NCBI RefSeq assembly: GCF_004193775.1
Contig: NC_041011.1
Coordinates: forward strand, 40,431,167 to 40,495,166
Direction: 5' to 3'
Source: Glycine soja
Taxonomy: Eukaryota; Streptophyta; Magnoliopsida; Fabales; Fabaceae
DNA: 64,000 bases
Made by a program: the position numbers and the translations under genes. Shown here piece by piece: positions 37,401 through 49,299 of the stretch (position 1 is the stretch's first letter; every line of letters begins with the position of its first letter). The notes below the pieces were generated by a model. It did not search any database. It saw only the letters and a list, made by a program, of their open reading frames with translations, and was not told the origin of the DNA.

Positions 37401-40400
37401 ACCAAAAATTTCGATCATTACAAACAAGAAAATGTGAAAATCATTTTCAGACTTCAAAAATATCAAGCCAATATATTCAACTGGAAAAAAATATTAAGCC
37501 TTTGACTGTTTATTTACAGCATGTCATAGATTCAAGTCTAGAAATCACCCTCTTGCAAATGCAAGGCTGCCTTCTATAGACACAGTGGATCCAACCGTAC
37601 CCTAGACAAACTGCATAGAAGGAGCTGTACAGCACAAGGTAGCTCTTTTTATTGTTTAATATAATTATAACATTTCAGCATGTGGCATGCACACTTGGTT
37701 CAATTTATTTTAAGGAAATAATTACCTTGTCTGGGATCTTCCAGAGAAAGCTTTTAGAAAAAAGAAAAAACATTTTTTATTCCAAAATTAAACTGAAACA
37801 AATGTGACAAACATACTGATTGAAACTACCTATTGAAGAATGACTAACATTTAAAATCAGCAGGATAATAAGAAATCATATTACCATTACAAATTCAACA
37901 CCTAATTCAGGACGGTCAAACTGAATCCTGCACTTGTCATAGTCAACGGTAAGCACACTACCATCATGAATCTCTCTTGTTTTTGGATGAAGAGCAATTA
38001 CATGTTGTCCAACATATAATGGTTTGGCTAAATCTGTTGGAAGTCCATCCCTAATACCAGTCCGCAGTTCAGTGTAATGTTTCCTCACTGATTCCCGATA
38101 CTGTTCAAGTTTTTGCCTTTCTTCACATAGAAAGTGTTCAGAAAACCTGCGGGGTTTGCCAAGGGAACTGCAAAAACAAGTACAACATGACAATTTCAAA
38201 TACATCCTTGATGATTACATAATTTACTGTTCTCAAGGTTTAGCACAACGCAAGAAAATCATAATAACCACAACTGAATTTCATACCTTTTTATGACACT
38301 CCACTCGACACGAGTTAACCTTGGGATATTCCCTAGTCCAACATGATTTAAGTACTCCATGAATTCCCTTTTGGCAAACCATGGATAATCAATTGCACTA
38401 TAAAACCATTCAAAAACAAACCATCTGCGAACCATATTAGATGACAAGCAACTAGAAAGCTTTTCCTGCAAGTTATAAAGGAAGTTATTATTTTTTAAAC
38501 AAAAATCTTTTTTTTCATAAGTTGTAAACCAAAAGCTCGAAGCCCCTCAAAGCTTCAAAAGCACAAAATCAATTTAAATTAAGAAAAAGCTTGTACCTTT
38601 AGGGTGGAGTACTTGTTAGATTGACTTTTCAATATGTAATCAGAAGACTTTTCCTTAGGCAAGGAAGTTCTCTGTAAAATCATCTTTCGTTTTCTTTGTT
38701 TAGTTGGTAAACTAACTTCATTCAAAAGTGGAATTTCTGCCGTTGATACTGTTAAATCTTTCTGATCACTACACAAGGAACTCTCTGACGACTTAACTGT
38801 CTTCAATTGCTTTGGTAGGGTAAAAGCCTGATCCGTGTGTTTTCCTTTAACCACCGGTTTGTTACCATCATCTAAGGCCTACAGGGAATGGACAACTTTG
38901 ATGAGTACAATAATTGGACACATTATTATATAATGTAAAAAAAAAAAAAAAAAAGGATTGATGTGTAGCTTCACATGAAAGCAATTTCATGTGCATGTTC
39001 TATTACACATCCATGAGTTTCTTATGATAGTAATTTGTGCCTATCTATCAATATATCCATGGTGAGCATGACTAATGATACCAAACTTAATGCGGCTATC
39101 CATCAATGAATTATGGGAACAATCAGTTCATATGGCATACACTAAATTGAGCAACGATGGGGATAAGAGAAATGAACACCAAACTCTGTGGTTTAACCTA
39201 CAGCAAACCATAGTCCTATATCAACAGGCCAAACAGAGAAGACTCTGGTCAATGATAGCCATTTAACAATTAAACCTCAATCCAAATGCACCCAAACACC
39301 CTGTCACTGAGATTTTCAACATCTTATGAACTAGCTACTGATTTTATGATATGCAGGTGGTAGATGTGCCCCTGGTAATATCAGCAGTTTCCCTCTGCTT
39401 CCACTACATAATCTCCTGGAAAATTTCTAGCCAAGTCACATCGCAAACTTGCCAAGTTGGATCACGCTTCCAGCCATGCTCAAAATTAAATACAATGCCA
39501 CTTTGTAGCATAAGAACAACAAAATTTGAGGTGAATTTTCATTGTATCAAGTGACATTGTGACAACTTAGGTGACACTTTCAGGCTCTATCTCTAGCCGA
39601 TGTGGAACTTAGGTTTTTCAAGGATAATATGGTAGGTGATGTTAGATTTCAACTTAAAACCAATTGGCACTAAGTGAAGTTGTCCAACAGATATATAAGC
39701 TACACCCCAAGAACTGAGGCAGGCGATGTGGGACTTCCTAACACCTCCCCTCCACAAATGCCTGCCAATATAGGTGAGCCTACTAGAATAGGCAAGAACT
39801 AAGATGGACTATAGGCTTTGATACCATGTTAGATTTCAACTTAAAACCAATTGGCATTAAGTGAAGTTGTCCAACCAATATATAAGTTGCACCCTAAGAA
39901 CTGAGGTAGGCGATGTGGGACTTCCTAACAAGTGAGTGAATAGTATGGTAGGTGGCCGGATCTAGAATAGGCTTTAATACCATCTTAGAATGTGGGTTTA
40001 AGCCTAACTAATCCGTACAAAACCGGCTTGTAAGGTGACTATTGCCCCCCTCACCCCACTTATATACTCTTTCCGGGCTCTATCTGCAATTATGCCCATA
40101 AAAGGAATCAGGAGAATTGAGTGATTTATGCAAGGCAACAAAGGGGAATCGGGAGAGGAAATTGACCTGTATAGCTATAAGGAGTTTGGGAGAAGAAATA
40201 AAGGCAAGAGTAGAAAGTAAGGGAGAGTGAAGGGTGTTTGACCCTGTGTTACCTTTCATTTATGTAATACTGTAGTTCTGGTACTGCCATCAATATATTG
40301 GTACCGAAATTAATTGAAGAATAATACTGCGAATTTACCCCAATTCAGGGTGTTTTGATCCAGTTAACACAACCATATTTTGATGCAAAGTTAAAACAGA

Positions 40401-43400
40401 CCAAAAATACATCAAACTACAGTTTAAAACATTTACAAATCATACACAGATAGAATGCATAATTCCTGGAACTATTTTTTTGAACTGACAAGGTTATCTA
40501 TACTATTCACGCTACTCTTCTATCACATGAACAGAATCCCATGTATTCTAAAGGGAAGAATAAAATGCCAATAACAATAAAACTTGCTTCAATTCTGCAG
40601 AGATTAACACACATTCCAGGGATAACAAAAAACTAAAAAAGACTTGCATACCTCATCTTTCAAGGGACCACTTGGATATGAATCAAGCTTTGCACTTGCA
40701 ACCTACAGCCAAACAAACCTTCTCATCACTAATTGAGTTGTTGCAAATATCATTGAATTGACAAATTCAAAACAGGACAACAGAGATGAACAGAACAGAA
40801 TTTATTGGGTCGGAATAAAAATTGAGAAAGTGCTGGGAAAAGAATACATTGTTCAGTTTAGCCGAACGATTACAAGTTCAGTTCAGTTCACCGAACCACT
40901 TTTACAATTCAGTTCAGTTCTATAGCAATTCAATTCAGTTCATGTATTTTGCCCACCCCTAAATATAATAAGCTTCAAAACCAAATGACTTTTCTAATTA
41001 GTATCTGATACTTATAAGGCTACACTTCTATTACTAAAGATAAAACATTTAAAAGAATAGAATGAAAAGGACAAATTTAACACAACCCAACATTCTCGAA
41101 TGCCCTGATAGCTGTTAAAAACTCACGACTCACAATTATCTAGAATTGTCCTATTAGCTATGAAGCACCTACATCTAAAAAGGAAACCATTTCTAACAAG
41201 ATAAACTTATGACAATATGACGCACTTCAAGAAAACACCTAGACACTAAATTTTGCTATCTAGCCATGAAGTTGTGTCCATATGAAATTCCATGCTTCAT
41301 AGCTTCTCAGTTCTTAGTAATCAAGCTGAAGACAGGGATGGGATCTACTAATTAAAATATGGTAATTTAACATCTCGTTCCCAGCAATGCAGTAGCACCA
41401 CTAATGGCATTTTCTAGTGATTCACTTGGGTTCGAGAGTCATTTTCCAATGCAGTAACATCACCAACAGATTCAGAGCCATTTTCCAATCAGACTCTAAA
41501 GTGTCACAAGCTGCTATCAGTCATGTATGAGACACATGATTGGCCATGTAAGAGACATCGCCCACTCAGCTAATATCTCTCATCACAGCATGACATTTTA
41601 AAAAGGTTTGCATATTAATAACAGGGATTCTTTCTCTCTCTTGTAAGGATTGTGGAAGATGTTACAAATTAATAATATAAGATAAACTTCATGACCAATA
41701 TTCTCTTTCCACACATTAATTAATTAGAAAGAAAGAGTGATGTGATGAGTCTCAATAATCATAAGGGTAATTCTGAAAAATTAATACAAATTATTAACAA
41801 ATTTAATGTCACTAACTAAATTAACTAACTTTCTTGATTCCTATGAATTAGTTAAAAGGGTCTTATATATAGGGATGGAAGTAGTATTTTTCAAAGCCTT
41901 TTTTCTCTTTATTCTCTCCAAGTACTTCTAAAAACCCAAAGTTCAACAAGATTATGTAAATAGAATTGGCTTTATGAAGTAAATTATCAGATGAGATATG
42001 GAATGATTGAAAAAATGTGATCGAGGATAAAATGGCAATTATTTCCAAAACTTTTGAAATAATTTTAAACAATCACTTTCAGCAATGATTTTTGACAAAA
42101 TGCTAGAGCACTAGAATTTTTTTGCAAGAATGGTCTAGCATGCTTGTTGACACCTAGAAGGGGGAGAGATCCCCACCACTATTCCATGATTCCATCCAAC
42201 AACCACAAAAAATTCAGTCAAACTTCTGGCTGTTCTTTTTCTTTTTCTTTTTTTTTTTGCTTTGTACTATCACACCACTATTAATTTTAAGGCTCAAAAT
42301 TAATCTTATTCAAAAAGCTGTCACAGTTTATTAAAAATCGTGCAACAGCTTTTTTTTAATCCAAGTCATTGCAAGAGAAAATGCTTTCTTGAGTAGAAAA
42401 CTGTTTTGGAGAAAAAAATTAAGCAAAACCAAAACAGACTCGATGCAAAATGCCAAAATCTGTTAAATAAAGCATACAGGAATGTATTTACCTTTGAACC
42501 CATAGACTTCCGCTTTCTTTTCCATGCTGTATCAGCAAATGGAAGTTTTTCTTTCGATTCAGAGAGAGCATTAGTATCCTTTGTCGGTTCCTTTCCAATC
42601 TTAGACTCTTTGGAGGTCGAAACCTCAATTTTAGGTACCACACTGTATTTAAGTTTATGTCTCTTATGGCTTGTTGATGTTGCTTCGGGTAAAGCAGACC
42701 TATTATTCTTATCAGCAACCATTCTTTCGCCCTTCAACTGGATAGATGATTCTAGATGGGTAAGGGGGAAACATTGAGAAATTAATTAGAAGACCTTAGA
42801 TTTGTCTGATAAAGAGAAGAAAAATTTGCAAAATCTCAATAATGACTACAGCAACAAACATGAATGACAGCAGCGACAAAAAGTAGACTCCAGTCTGAGC
42901 ATTTGAGTTGAAAAAGTGAAAATGCAGCTCAAATAATATGAAATAAAGAGTTAAAACTTAAAATTGCAATTAACAATGTTCAACGAAGATTGGCCAAAAT
43001 GAGGCAAATCAATCTCAACTATGTAGTGCGGTTGAATGTTAAAAAACTAAAAAATGAAATTTTTTCCAGTTTGCCTATTGTCGGTGTTACTGTGAGCACA
43101 CATGCACATGCAAAAGTCTCTTACAAGTATACTATTATATTTATCAAATTATTCTTACCAGATTCCATAGTAGATATTGGCATCATTAGAGACAGATCAG
43201 CCAAAGTTTGCAACGCATTCAAGGCAGGGGTTTCATCTGTTGGATAAAGTAATTAAATTTTCAGAGATGAAGAAAAGAAAAAAGTTAATTTTACAGAAGT
43301 CCAACCTCACCTGACCCAAAGCTAAGGAAGAAAAGGAACTAAAAGTTGCACAAACAATTTTCATATATATATGTGTAGTAACAATTACCTCCAAAGAAGA

Positions 43401-46400
43401 GTTTCTTGTTTCTTTTCCTGTGACTTTTTGGAGAGAATTTTTCAAGTTTTTCATTAGTAACCTCAATATCAACCTTTTCCTTTAGTGAATTAAAACTAAG
43501 TCCTTCTTCAGTGCCGCTACATGCTTCCCCACCATCATCAAGTTGATGATTTCCCACATTTTTCACTCTCTCTCTCTTTCTATAAAATTGTCCCTCTTTC
43601 TGAAAAACTTCAGCAGTGTCTATTCCTTCTGTATCCATCAATGAACTATTATCTTTTGCATATTCTTCATTTTCAGCTCCCCTGCTTTCTATACTACCTT
43701 CTAAAACCTCTTTATCCACAGAAACATCAGGAAACTTTGCACGAGCTGTCTTTGACATTTGGTGCTAGTTGACAAATTGTAAAATAATTACACTTTTTAA
43801 AATGCAATGTATCAAAACACAAGTATATCATTCACAATGATTTCCATTAGATTCTATTTGAACATTATTACATATTCAGAATACATATCTTGAAGTAATA
43901 ATATAACCAACAAGTGCAAGATAATGTCAGAATCCAGTGAACAGTTTATACCTTTCTTTCCCAGCTCTGAATGGGAGAGGATTTTTGCTCTACTCTTCTA
44001 GATGGTGTTTGAGAAACTTGGGGAGAGCCTCCCCTTTGTGCAGCCTCAGTTAATGCCAAAGCTACAACATGTGCAACTTCATCATCATTAGCATCAATAG
44101 TCGACTTCAGGCTTCTTCTATAAGGTGAAACATAATTTTCTGTATCATCTTTCTTATAAACCGGGACGCGAGGAGTCCTTTTACCAACCGCATGAGGCTT
44201 GAGCTGGATACCTGGTAAATTAAATAATCATTAATATTGCAATCAACTGCAGACTATTTTGCATATTATGATGCAAGGAATATGAGCAAGATTAACAATT
44301 CAGAATAATCAACCATGTTACTCATAGTTCAATATTTGGGTTTAATGAAGTTGAAATAGGATAATATTGTACCTGAACATTTTATTCTAACTGAAATGCA
44401 CTGGAAAGGAGGAACAGTTCAAGAAGGGTCTAATTTGATCACTACTAATATTTAATTTCAAAATTTCAACAACAAGGATTTTTCACAGATAGGAAAGCAA
44501 ATCCAAACAAAGGCAGATGATATATGGAGATTGGAGATCATTCTCAAATACCAGAGCACATTGAGAAAGTAATGCACCGTATACCAAATTATATTGAAGA
44601 TAAGACTTGATATCAGCTGGATCAAAATCTTATGAAGGAGATAATTTGATTTATTCTAATTGGGGGAAGGGGGGAGACTTGAAGATAGCAGACACATGAA
44701 TTATAATATTGCGTAATAAATATTAGAGTAAATTACATTACTGCCCCTTAAGGTTTCGTGAGATTGCACAAACCCCCTATTTTTTCTACCCCTACACTAA
44801 TTCCCTTAATTGTTTGAAAAACATTACACTAACATTCCTTTTAAAATTACATTAACCCCCTTAATTGTTACTGAATGTGTCTGAACAAGATCACACAGCT
44901 CTGAATTTATAATATATTTACAATGAGTACAAATAAATGTGATTGCTTATTCTAAGCCTAATCAGCTAATAATTAGGGATTCTACCACTAATTCTAACAT
45001 TCCCCCTCAAGCTGGAGCATATATATCATATGCACCAAGCTTGTTACATATAGTTTCAACCCGAGGTCCTCTAAGAGACTTAGTAAAAATATCAGCCAAT
45101 TGATCATTAGATCCAGCAAAGTCAGTCATGATTTCCCCGGACAACACCTTTTCTCTTACAAAGTGATAGTCTATCTCTATGTGTTTAGTCCGTTCATGGA
45201 AGACCGGATTAGAAGCAATGTGGAGAATGGCTTGATTGTCACAAATAAGCTTAGTGTCCTGAGTGTCTCCAAACTGTAGTTGTTGGAGAAGTTGCCTAAG
45301 CGATGTAAGTTCGCATGCAACTACTGCCATGGCACGGTATTCAGCTTCGGTGCTGGATCTAGCAGCTGTATTCTGCCTTCTTACTTCTCCATGCGATCAA
45401 ATTTCCTCCACGAAGAACACAACACACAGCTCTGAATTTATGCTTATTCTAAGCCTAATCAGCTAATAATTAGGGATTCTACCACTAATTCTAACAGTCA
45501 GAAAAACATTACACCTTGAAATTTGCATAAGAATATTTATATCTAACAGTTGGCCTTCCATCAGAACAGAAATAAAGCACAGACACCTAAAACAAATCTT
45601 TCAAAAGAATATTTATCGGAGTTCTTGTGTAATATGGGTGAAATTTGCAAGTTTCCATTTGTTATATAACTACTAGTCAACTTTCTAGTTGCAAGGATTT
45701 AAACCACAGCAACTTATGTCATGCAGGGGGAATAAAAGCAATTTGTAGAAAGGCATGCCAAAACATGGCTCTCTGGATGAGGAAAAAACAGAGGGAGTGG
45801 TACGACAATAGGTACTTTACCATCAAAGCGTCTCTTCTTCAATATAGAGAGGCAATCATCACTAGAAGCAATTGAATGAGACTGATCTTTAGAGATACTA
45901 AGCTGAACTTTTTCACGCTTTCGTTTTACAGGTTTTCGAGATCCTGGTGCATCATTGCTCTCCCTTTCACTATCACTCCCTTCCTGTCAAATTCAAGCCC
46001 AGAAAATGACAACTCATAAATACATAGTCAAAGCCAATATAACATATCATGATGGGGCAAAAAAAACACGGTGAAACCAGACAGAAAGAACACAGCTTTC
46101 ACAAATATTAATCTGTCTCAATAAATATAAAGAGAAATGCAAATCCAAAGTAGGCATGAACTACATTATTGCAATGTATGCCATGATAGTTGCAGACTTG
46201 CTGAGGAAAAAGAGATAGAAATATTACATTATAATATAACAAGGGATACCATGGCAAATAATCAGAACAGGTTTTTAATTTAGTTTCCAATAGAACAGTT
46301 TTACCCTTCTTTCTGGGGAAAAAAATTCTAAAAGGGGTTATTACACCAAAAGCTGTTTGCAAATTTTGTATAGGAAAATAAAAAGTATACCAATGCGAAC

Positions 46401-48051
46401 TAGCTTTGACCTTACCATCACATTGTAATGATCCGTCATCATCGCTATAAGGCCAACAACAGAAGCCGTCCCCTCTGGCAGAGAGAGGTATGCCTGTAAA
46501 TTACAACTTGTAGTTTCAATGACACTTAAAACAAATGATCTACACAACATTAATAAGTCAATTTGTGATAGCTTGAAGTAAGAAATTATAAGCAAGGGCC
46601 TAAATGTGCTAAATAGCCTTATGGAGAAATTTTTGGATTTACGGGGGCATAACCATTACAATTTGAACTGACAAGGCTTGATATCCAATAAGATTCCATT
46701 TAAAAAAATAGCAAGAATTGGAAAGGTAGAGGGAGGTGGGGAAAAAGAAGAGGAAGAACAAAAGTCTTAGGTTCCATAGGTAAAATTGAACATCTATCTA
46801 TTTACCAGTCCATAATCAATGTCATCTAAATTTTCAGTCAACTCAGTTATGCTAAAAAAGCATGCACACAAATAACATATAATTTCTTAAACAAAAGGTA
46901 GAATGTACACAATAAGAAACATGACATAATAATTAATACATATGACTACAGTAGTATTGATTTACCCGATTCATATTGTAAAGAGCTTCAACCATTTCAG
47001 TGGATCTATTGCGTACAACAGCAGCCACCTGGAAATCCAAATTCATAAGAATGGAGAACAATAACAAGAATTCTAACTACAATGATTATGATAACAATAA
47101 AGGAAAGAACAAGCCAAATTGTCCTCAAATGTCCAAATGAACAAGCAGGACAAGGAGAGAAAATAACACAATGACAAAAGCACACCTTCTTCCAATCTTT
47201 CCCATACTTCCTATATGCTTCATAAAATCGCTCAAGTTCCTCCTTGCTCCACTGAGATCCCAATTTATCAGTCAACTTTCTCTTCTGTGCAAAGGGCACA
47301 AGTGAACCAGGAGTAAAAAATTTGAGGCTAAATCATAGATGAAATATTGTTGATGCTCAGTGCACATACACTGATGGACAAGAACCACTAGGTTTGATAC
47401 ATGAATACTTGAAATTTGGTTATATATCCATATCTGATATCAATACTTATATGATACATTTGAATTTGTATTTTTGGCATATCCCTATTTTGTGTGTGTG
47501 TGTTCCGTGAATACCCACACCATCCTAGAAAACATGTTATTCAAAAAATCTAAGATACAAATTCAAGTTCCATGCTCTATGATTACCTCCCACAAAGCAT
47601 AATCTGAATCTTTAAGTCTTGTTTTCTTCAAAATTATCAGAAAAAATAGCAAACTATTGCTGTGCTCATATCATAACTTTCAAAACATTGTTATATTCGC
47701 GTATCATGTCTTACCAGATACTTGTATTGGTACCTATGCAATGTAGATTACAACTTTACAAGTGAAATGTACAAATATTAACATCAATATTATACTTAGG
47801 GTAAAACCAAAGAACTTTCACTTTAACCTTTATAAAACTATTATGAAAATGTGATACCAAGTAGGATGGAGCATCGTATTAATGTATTTTAATTGATGCG
47901 TCCTGCTCCAGTTTTGGGGAAAAAATGTCATCAGATCAAGACATACCCGTTGCTTGCTTTTATTTGAATTAACTCCATCTTTCTCAGGGGAATTGTCATT
48001 TGAACTTGACATCCGCTTATTTACACTTCTAGATTTCCTTGTTGGTGCCAT
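34420..48051 (-). CDS. ALY: ALWAYS EARLY protein (LIN9/DIRP family, MYB-MuvB/DREAM subunit)
   Basis: Nineteen coding exons: 48051-47947, 47284-47186, 47028-46966, 46493-46416, 45983-45821, 44211-43952, 43764-43389, 43236-43159, 42751-42492, 40702-40652, 38878-38597, 38465-38287, 38167-37885, 37396-37238, 36278-36147, 35976-35836, 35747-35535, 35351-35058, 34584-34420. All phases agree and give about 1,126 residues, the size of Arabidopsis ALY3. The SANT/Myb-like domain is near residues 36-110 ([40 protein letters not shown]). The DIRP domain is near 610-710 ([37 protein letters not shown]), followed by a Tudor-like stretch ([20 protein letters not shown]). Basic linkers lie between. Family role: scaffold of plant DREAM/MuvB complexes controlling cell-cycle genes. 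Start MAPTRKSRS follows a 5' leader intron. No lesion is seen. Confidence 0.95.
35748..35835 (-). other. GC-AG intron of ALWAYS EARLY gene
   Basis: The exon ending EASGQ stops at 35836 and the intron begins GCATGTGG. The next exon starts VSDAML after TTTTCAG. Only the GC donor keeps the frame, so this 88-bp intron is a GC-AG intron. Such introns are about one per cent of plant introns. Confidence 0.85.
36717..36927 (-). mobile_element. tRNA-derived SINE in ALWAYS EARLY intron
   Basis: On the minus strand the 5' part has an A-box-like TGGCACAAGTGG and, about 45 bases on, a B-box-like GGATTCGAATC, the internal RNA polymerase III promoter of tRNA-derived SINEs. The other end is a T-run on the plus strand, i.e. 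an A tail. Flanks GAGTTGAATTT (36706-36716) and GAGTTTAATTT (36928-36938) form an 11-bp target duplication with one mismatch. It lies in the intron between exons 37396-37238 and 36278-36147. Confidence 0.8.
39540..40085. mobile_element. LTR-like repeat fragments flanking the TRIM
   Basis: To the right of the TRIM, a primer-site-like GGCTTTAATACCA (about 39,971-39,983) is followed by TTAGAATGTGGGTTTAAGCC, ACCGGCTTGTAAGGTGA and ACTTATATACTCTTTCC, then GGGCTCTATCT. To the left, a matching tail piece CAGGCTCTATCTCTAGCCGA, TGTGGAACTTAGG survives. The words near the TRIM borders (GGTAGGTG) recur on both sides. I read this as a second small LTR element into which the TRIM inserted. The pairing of the two remnants is an inference. 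Confidence 0.45.
39640..39930 (-). mobile_element. TRIM-type miniature LTR retrotransposon (291 bp)
   Basis: Two direct ~104-bp LTRs (39640-39743 and 39827-39930) begin TGTTAGATTTCAACTTAAAA and end GACTTCCTAACA, with few differences. Between them are only 83 bp. A plus-strand CCTCCCCTCCACA beside the left LTR is a polypurine tract on the minus strand. A plus-strand GGCTTTGATACCA beside the right LTR is the initiator-Met primer site (TGGTATCAAAGCC) on the minus strand. The order shows the element reads on the minus strand. Flanks are GGTGA and AGTGA, a 5-bp duplication with one mismatch. It has no coding capacity, as in the TRIM class. It lies in the long intron between ALWAYS EARLY exons 40702-40652 and 38878-38597. 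Confidence 0.85.
40850..40945. repeat. Degenerate CAGTT-rich simple repeat
   Basis: Scattered units of GTTCAGTTCAGTTC and AATTCAGTTCAG in an ALWAYS EARLY intron. This is low-complexity repeat with no other function visible. Confidence 0.7.
41640..41888. repeat. MITE-like repeat, copy 1 (ALWAYS EARLY intron)
   Basis: Shares with 50,300-50,527 the series TCT(C/T)TTGTAAGGATT-like, TAATACAAATT, AATTTAATG(T/C), ACTAA(C/T)TAAATTAAC, ACTTT and GTCTTATATAT followed by GGGATGGAAGTAGTA. The end reads on the minus strand as TACTACTTCCATCCCTATAT, similar to a Stowaway-type terminus. The opposite terminus is not seen. Confidence 0.5.
44872..45496 (-). mobile_element. Internally deleted copia element in ALWAYS EARLY intron
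   Basis: The left LTR (44872-44999, 128 bp) ends ATTCTAACA. Next comes TTCCCCCTCAAGCTGGAGC, a polypurine tract on the minus strand. A minus-strand RNase H segment (45330-45007; [44 protein letters not shown]) follows. A second LTR piece (about 45,427-45,496) repeats ACAGCTCTGAATTTATGC-like and TAGGGATTCTACCACTAATT and lacks an internal part. Everything upstream of the RNase H domain is deleted. Flanking 5-mers GTTAC and GTCAG do not match well. The element lies between exons 45983-45821 and 44211-43952. Confidence 0.88.
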
Positions 48052-49037
48052 TGAGCTCTTATGTCTTTGAACCGAAAAGCAAAGCCGCAATCAACAATGT
48101 TAGACCAGTCAAAAATCAGCTAATGAACTAATCAATAATGCATAATAGAAGCACAACACACAAATTTCTCTTATGGGATATTTAATTAATATGGAAGCTA
48201 AGGTCAGTGCAAGTTCTTTTGGCCTTTTATTATTCCACTTTCCGTCCACAAGTAATGAAGTCCAATAATTAACATCCAATTTCCTGCCTTTCTCATGAAT
48301 GAAAACAATTAGAGGCCAGAAGTTCAACTGCTTCATAGCTGCCATTCAGATTTTCAAAAAAAAAAATGTCAAAACACAGATACTTATATAGTTTCTCATA
48401 TTGCTACTCTTGTTATTTAAGATGACACGATCCAAAACAAATAAGGAAATTACATTCATTGAACCCCACCCCCAAGAGAGAGACAGAGAGAATCAATTAA
48501 ATCTTCAAAATCAGTATCACCGGCAAACTAACAAAATAAACGAGAAATTCACAATGCACCTGAAACATTTCCAAACTAACAGGATAAACAGAAAATTGAA
48601 ATCGCTGCAAGCTAAACATAACTAATTAGCAACAAAGATCACATTTTCCAAGCTGAACTTCGCACAATCACATCGAATTCAGCAATTGACTACGTGCTTC
48701 ACAAAACACAACATTCAAATCATCCAGATAAAACTTAAACCCTTCACCCTCATCACCTCAAAATTATTTTTTAAAAAAGAAAAAACGGAACACCGATTCA
48801 AGATTTACCATAGAAACAATTCTCAGAATCAGCCAACCGGCACCAACCAGCTTGTCTTCCGGAAAAAGAAACAACAATGAAAACAAGAACATTATTAAGG
48901 AAAACGACGGAGATTGAAGCAGAAAAGGACAAATTCGTTCAAATTAACAAAAAAGATGAAACAAATTATTGTTTTCCTCTTCGAATTCAAACCCTAGATT
49001 ACAGATCCGAAAGTGAAAGTGGTTCCGTAGCACTCAC

Positions 49038-49200
49038 CGGTCGTGGAGTTACGCCGATTTCCACTGAAGCACGAGAAGAAGAGGAAAAAAGGAGTGGCAG
49101 GGTTTACACGGAGAGGGGTGAAAATCACCTCATTGCCGCGAAACTTGAATATAACGAGGGCACTGGGCAAATGAGATTTTTTGCAGTGCCACGAACGCGT
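49038..49200 (-). other. 5' leader exon of ALWAYS EARLY gene
   Basis: On the minus strand the sequence ACTCCACGACCG is followed by the strong donor GTGAGTGC at 49037. The acceptor lies about 10-20 bases before the ATG at 48051. The transcript start is not fixed; about 49,150-49,200 is an estimate from the drop in AT content. Confidence 0.6.
49136..49143 (-). promoter_or_regulatory. E2F-like site near ALWAYS EARLY 5' end
   Basis: On the minus strand TTTCGCGG fits the loose E2F pattern WTTSSCSS. A G-box CACGTG lies further upstream at 49277-49282 and an ACGTCA word near 49,247. All sit in the short GC-richer segment before the gene. Motif matches alone are weak evidence. Confidence 0.35.
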
Positions 49201-49299
49201 TCGAGGAGGGAGAATACGGATTTGTATTATCCAATCATCTACCGTACACGTCATCGGCCACCTCCCATCGACGGTTCACGTGCTGCGCCGCATTGAGGA

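Noticed and set aside
42406..42777. 123-codon plus-strand frame
   Set aside because: Exact antisense shadow of the 42751-42492 ALWAYS EARLY exon.
48877..49296. 139-codon plus-strand frame
   Set aside because: Antisense of the ALWAYS EARLY leader exon and promoter, where GC content makes long chance frames likely.
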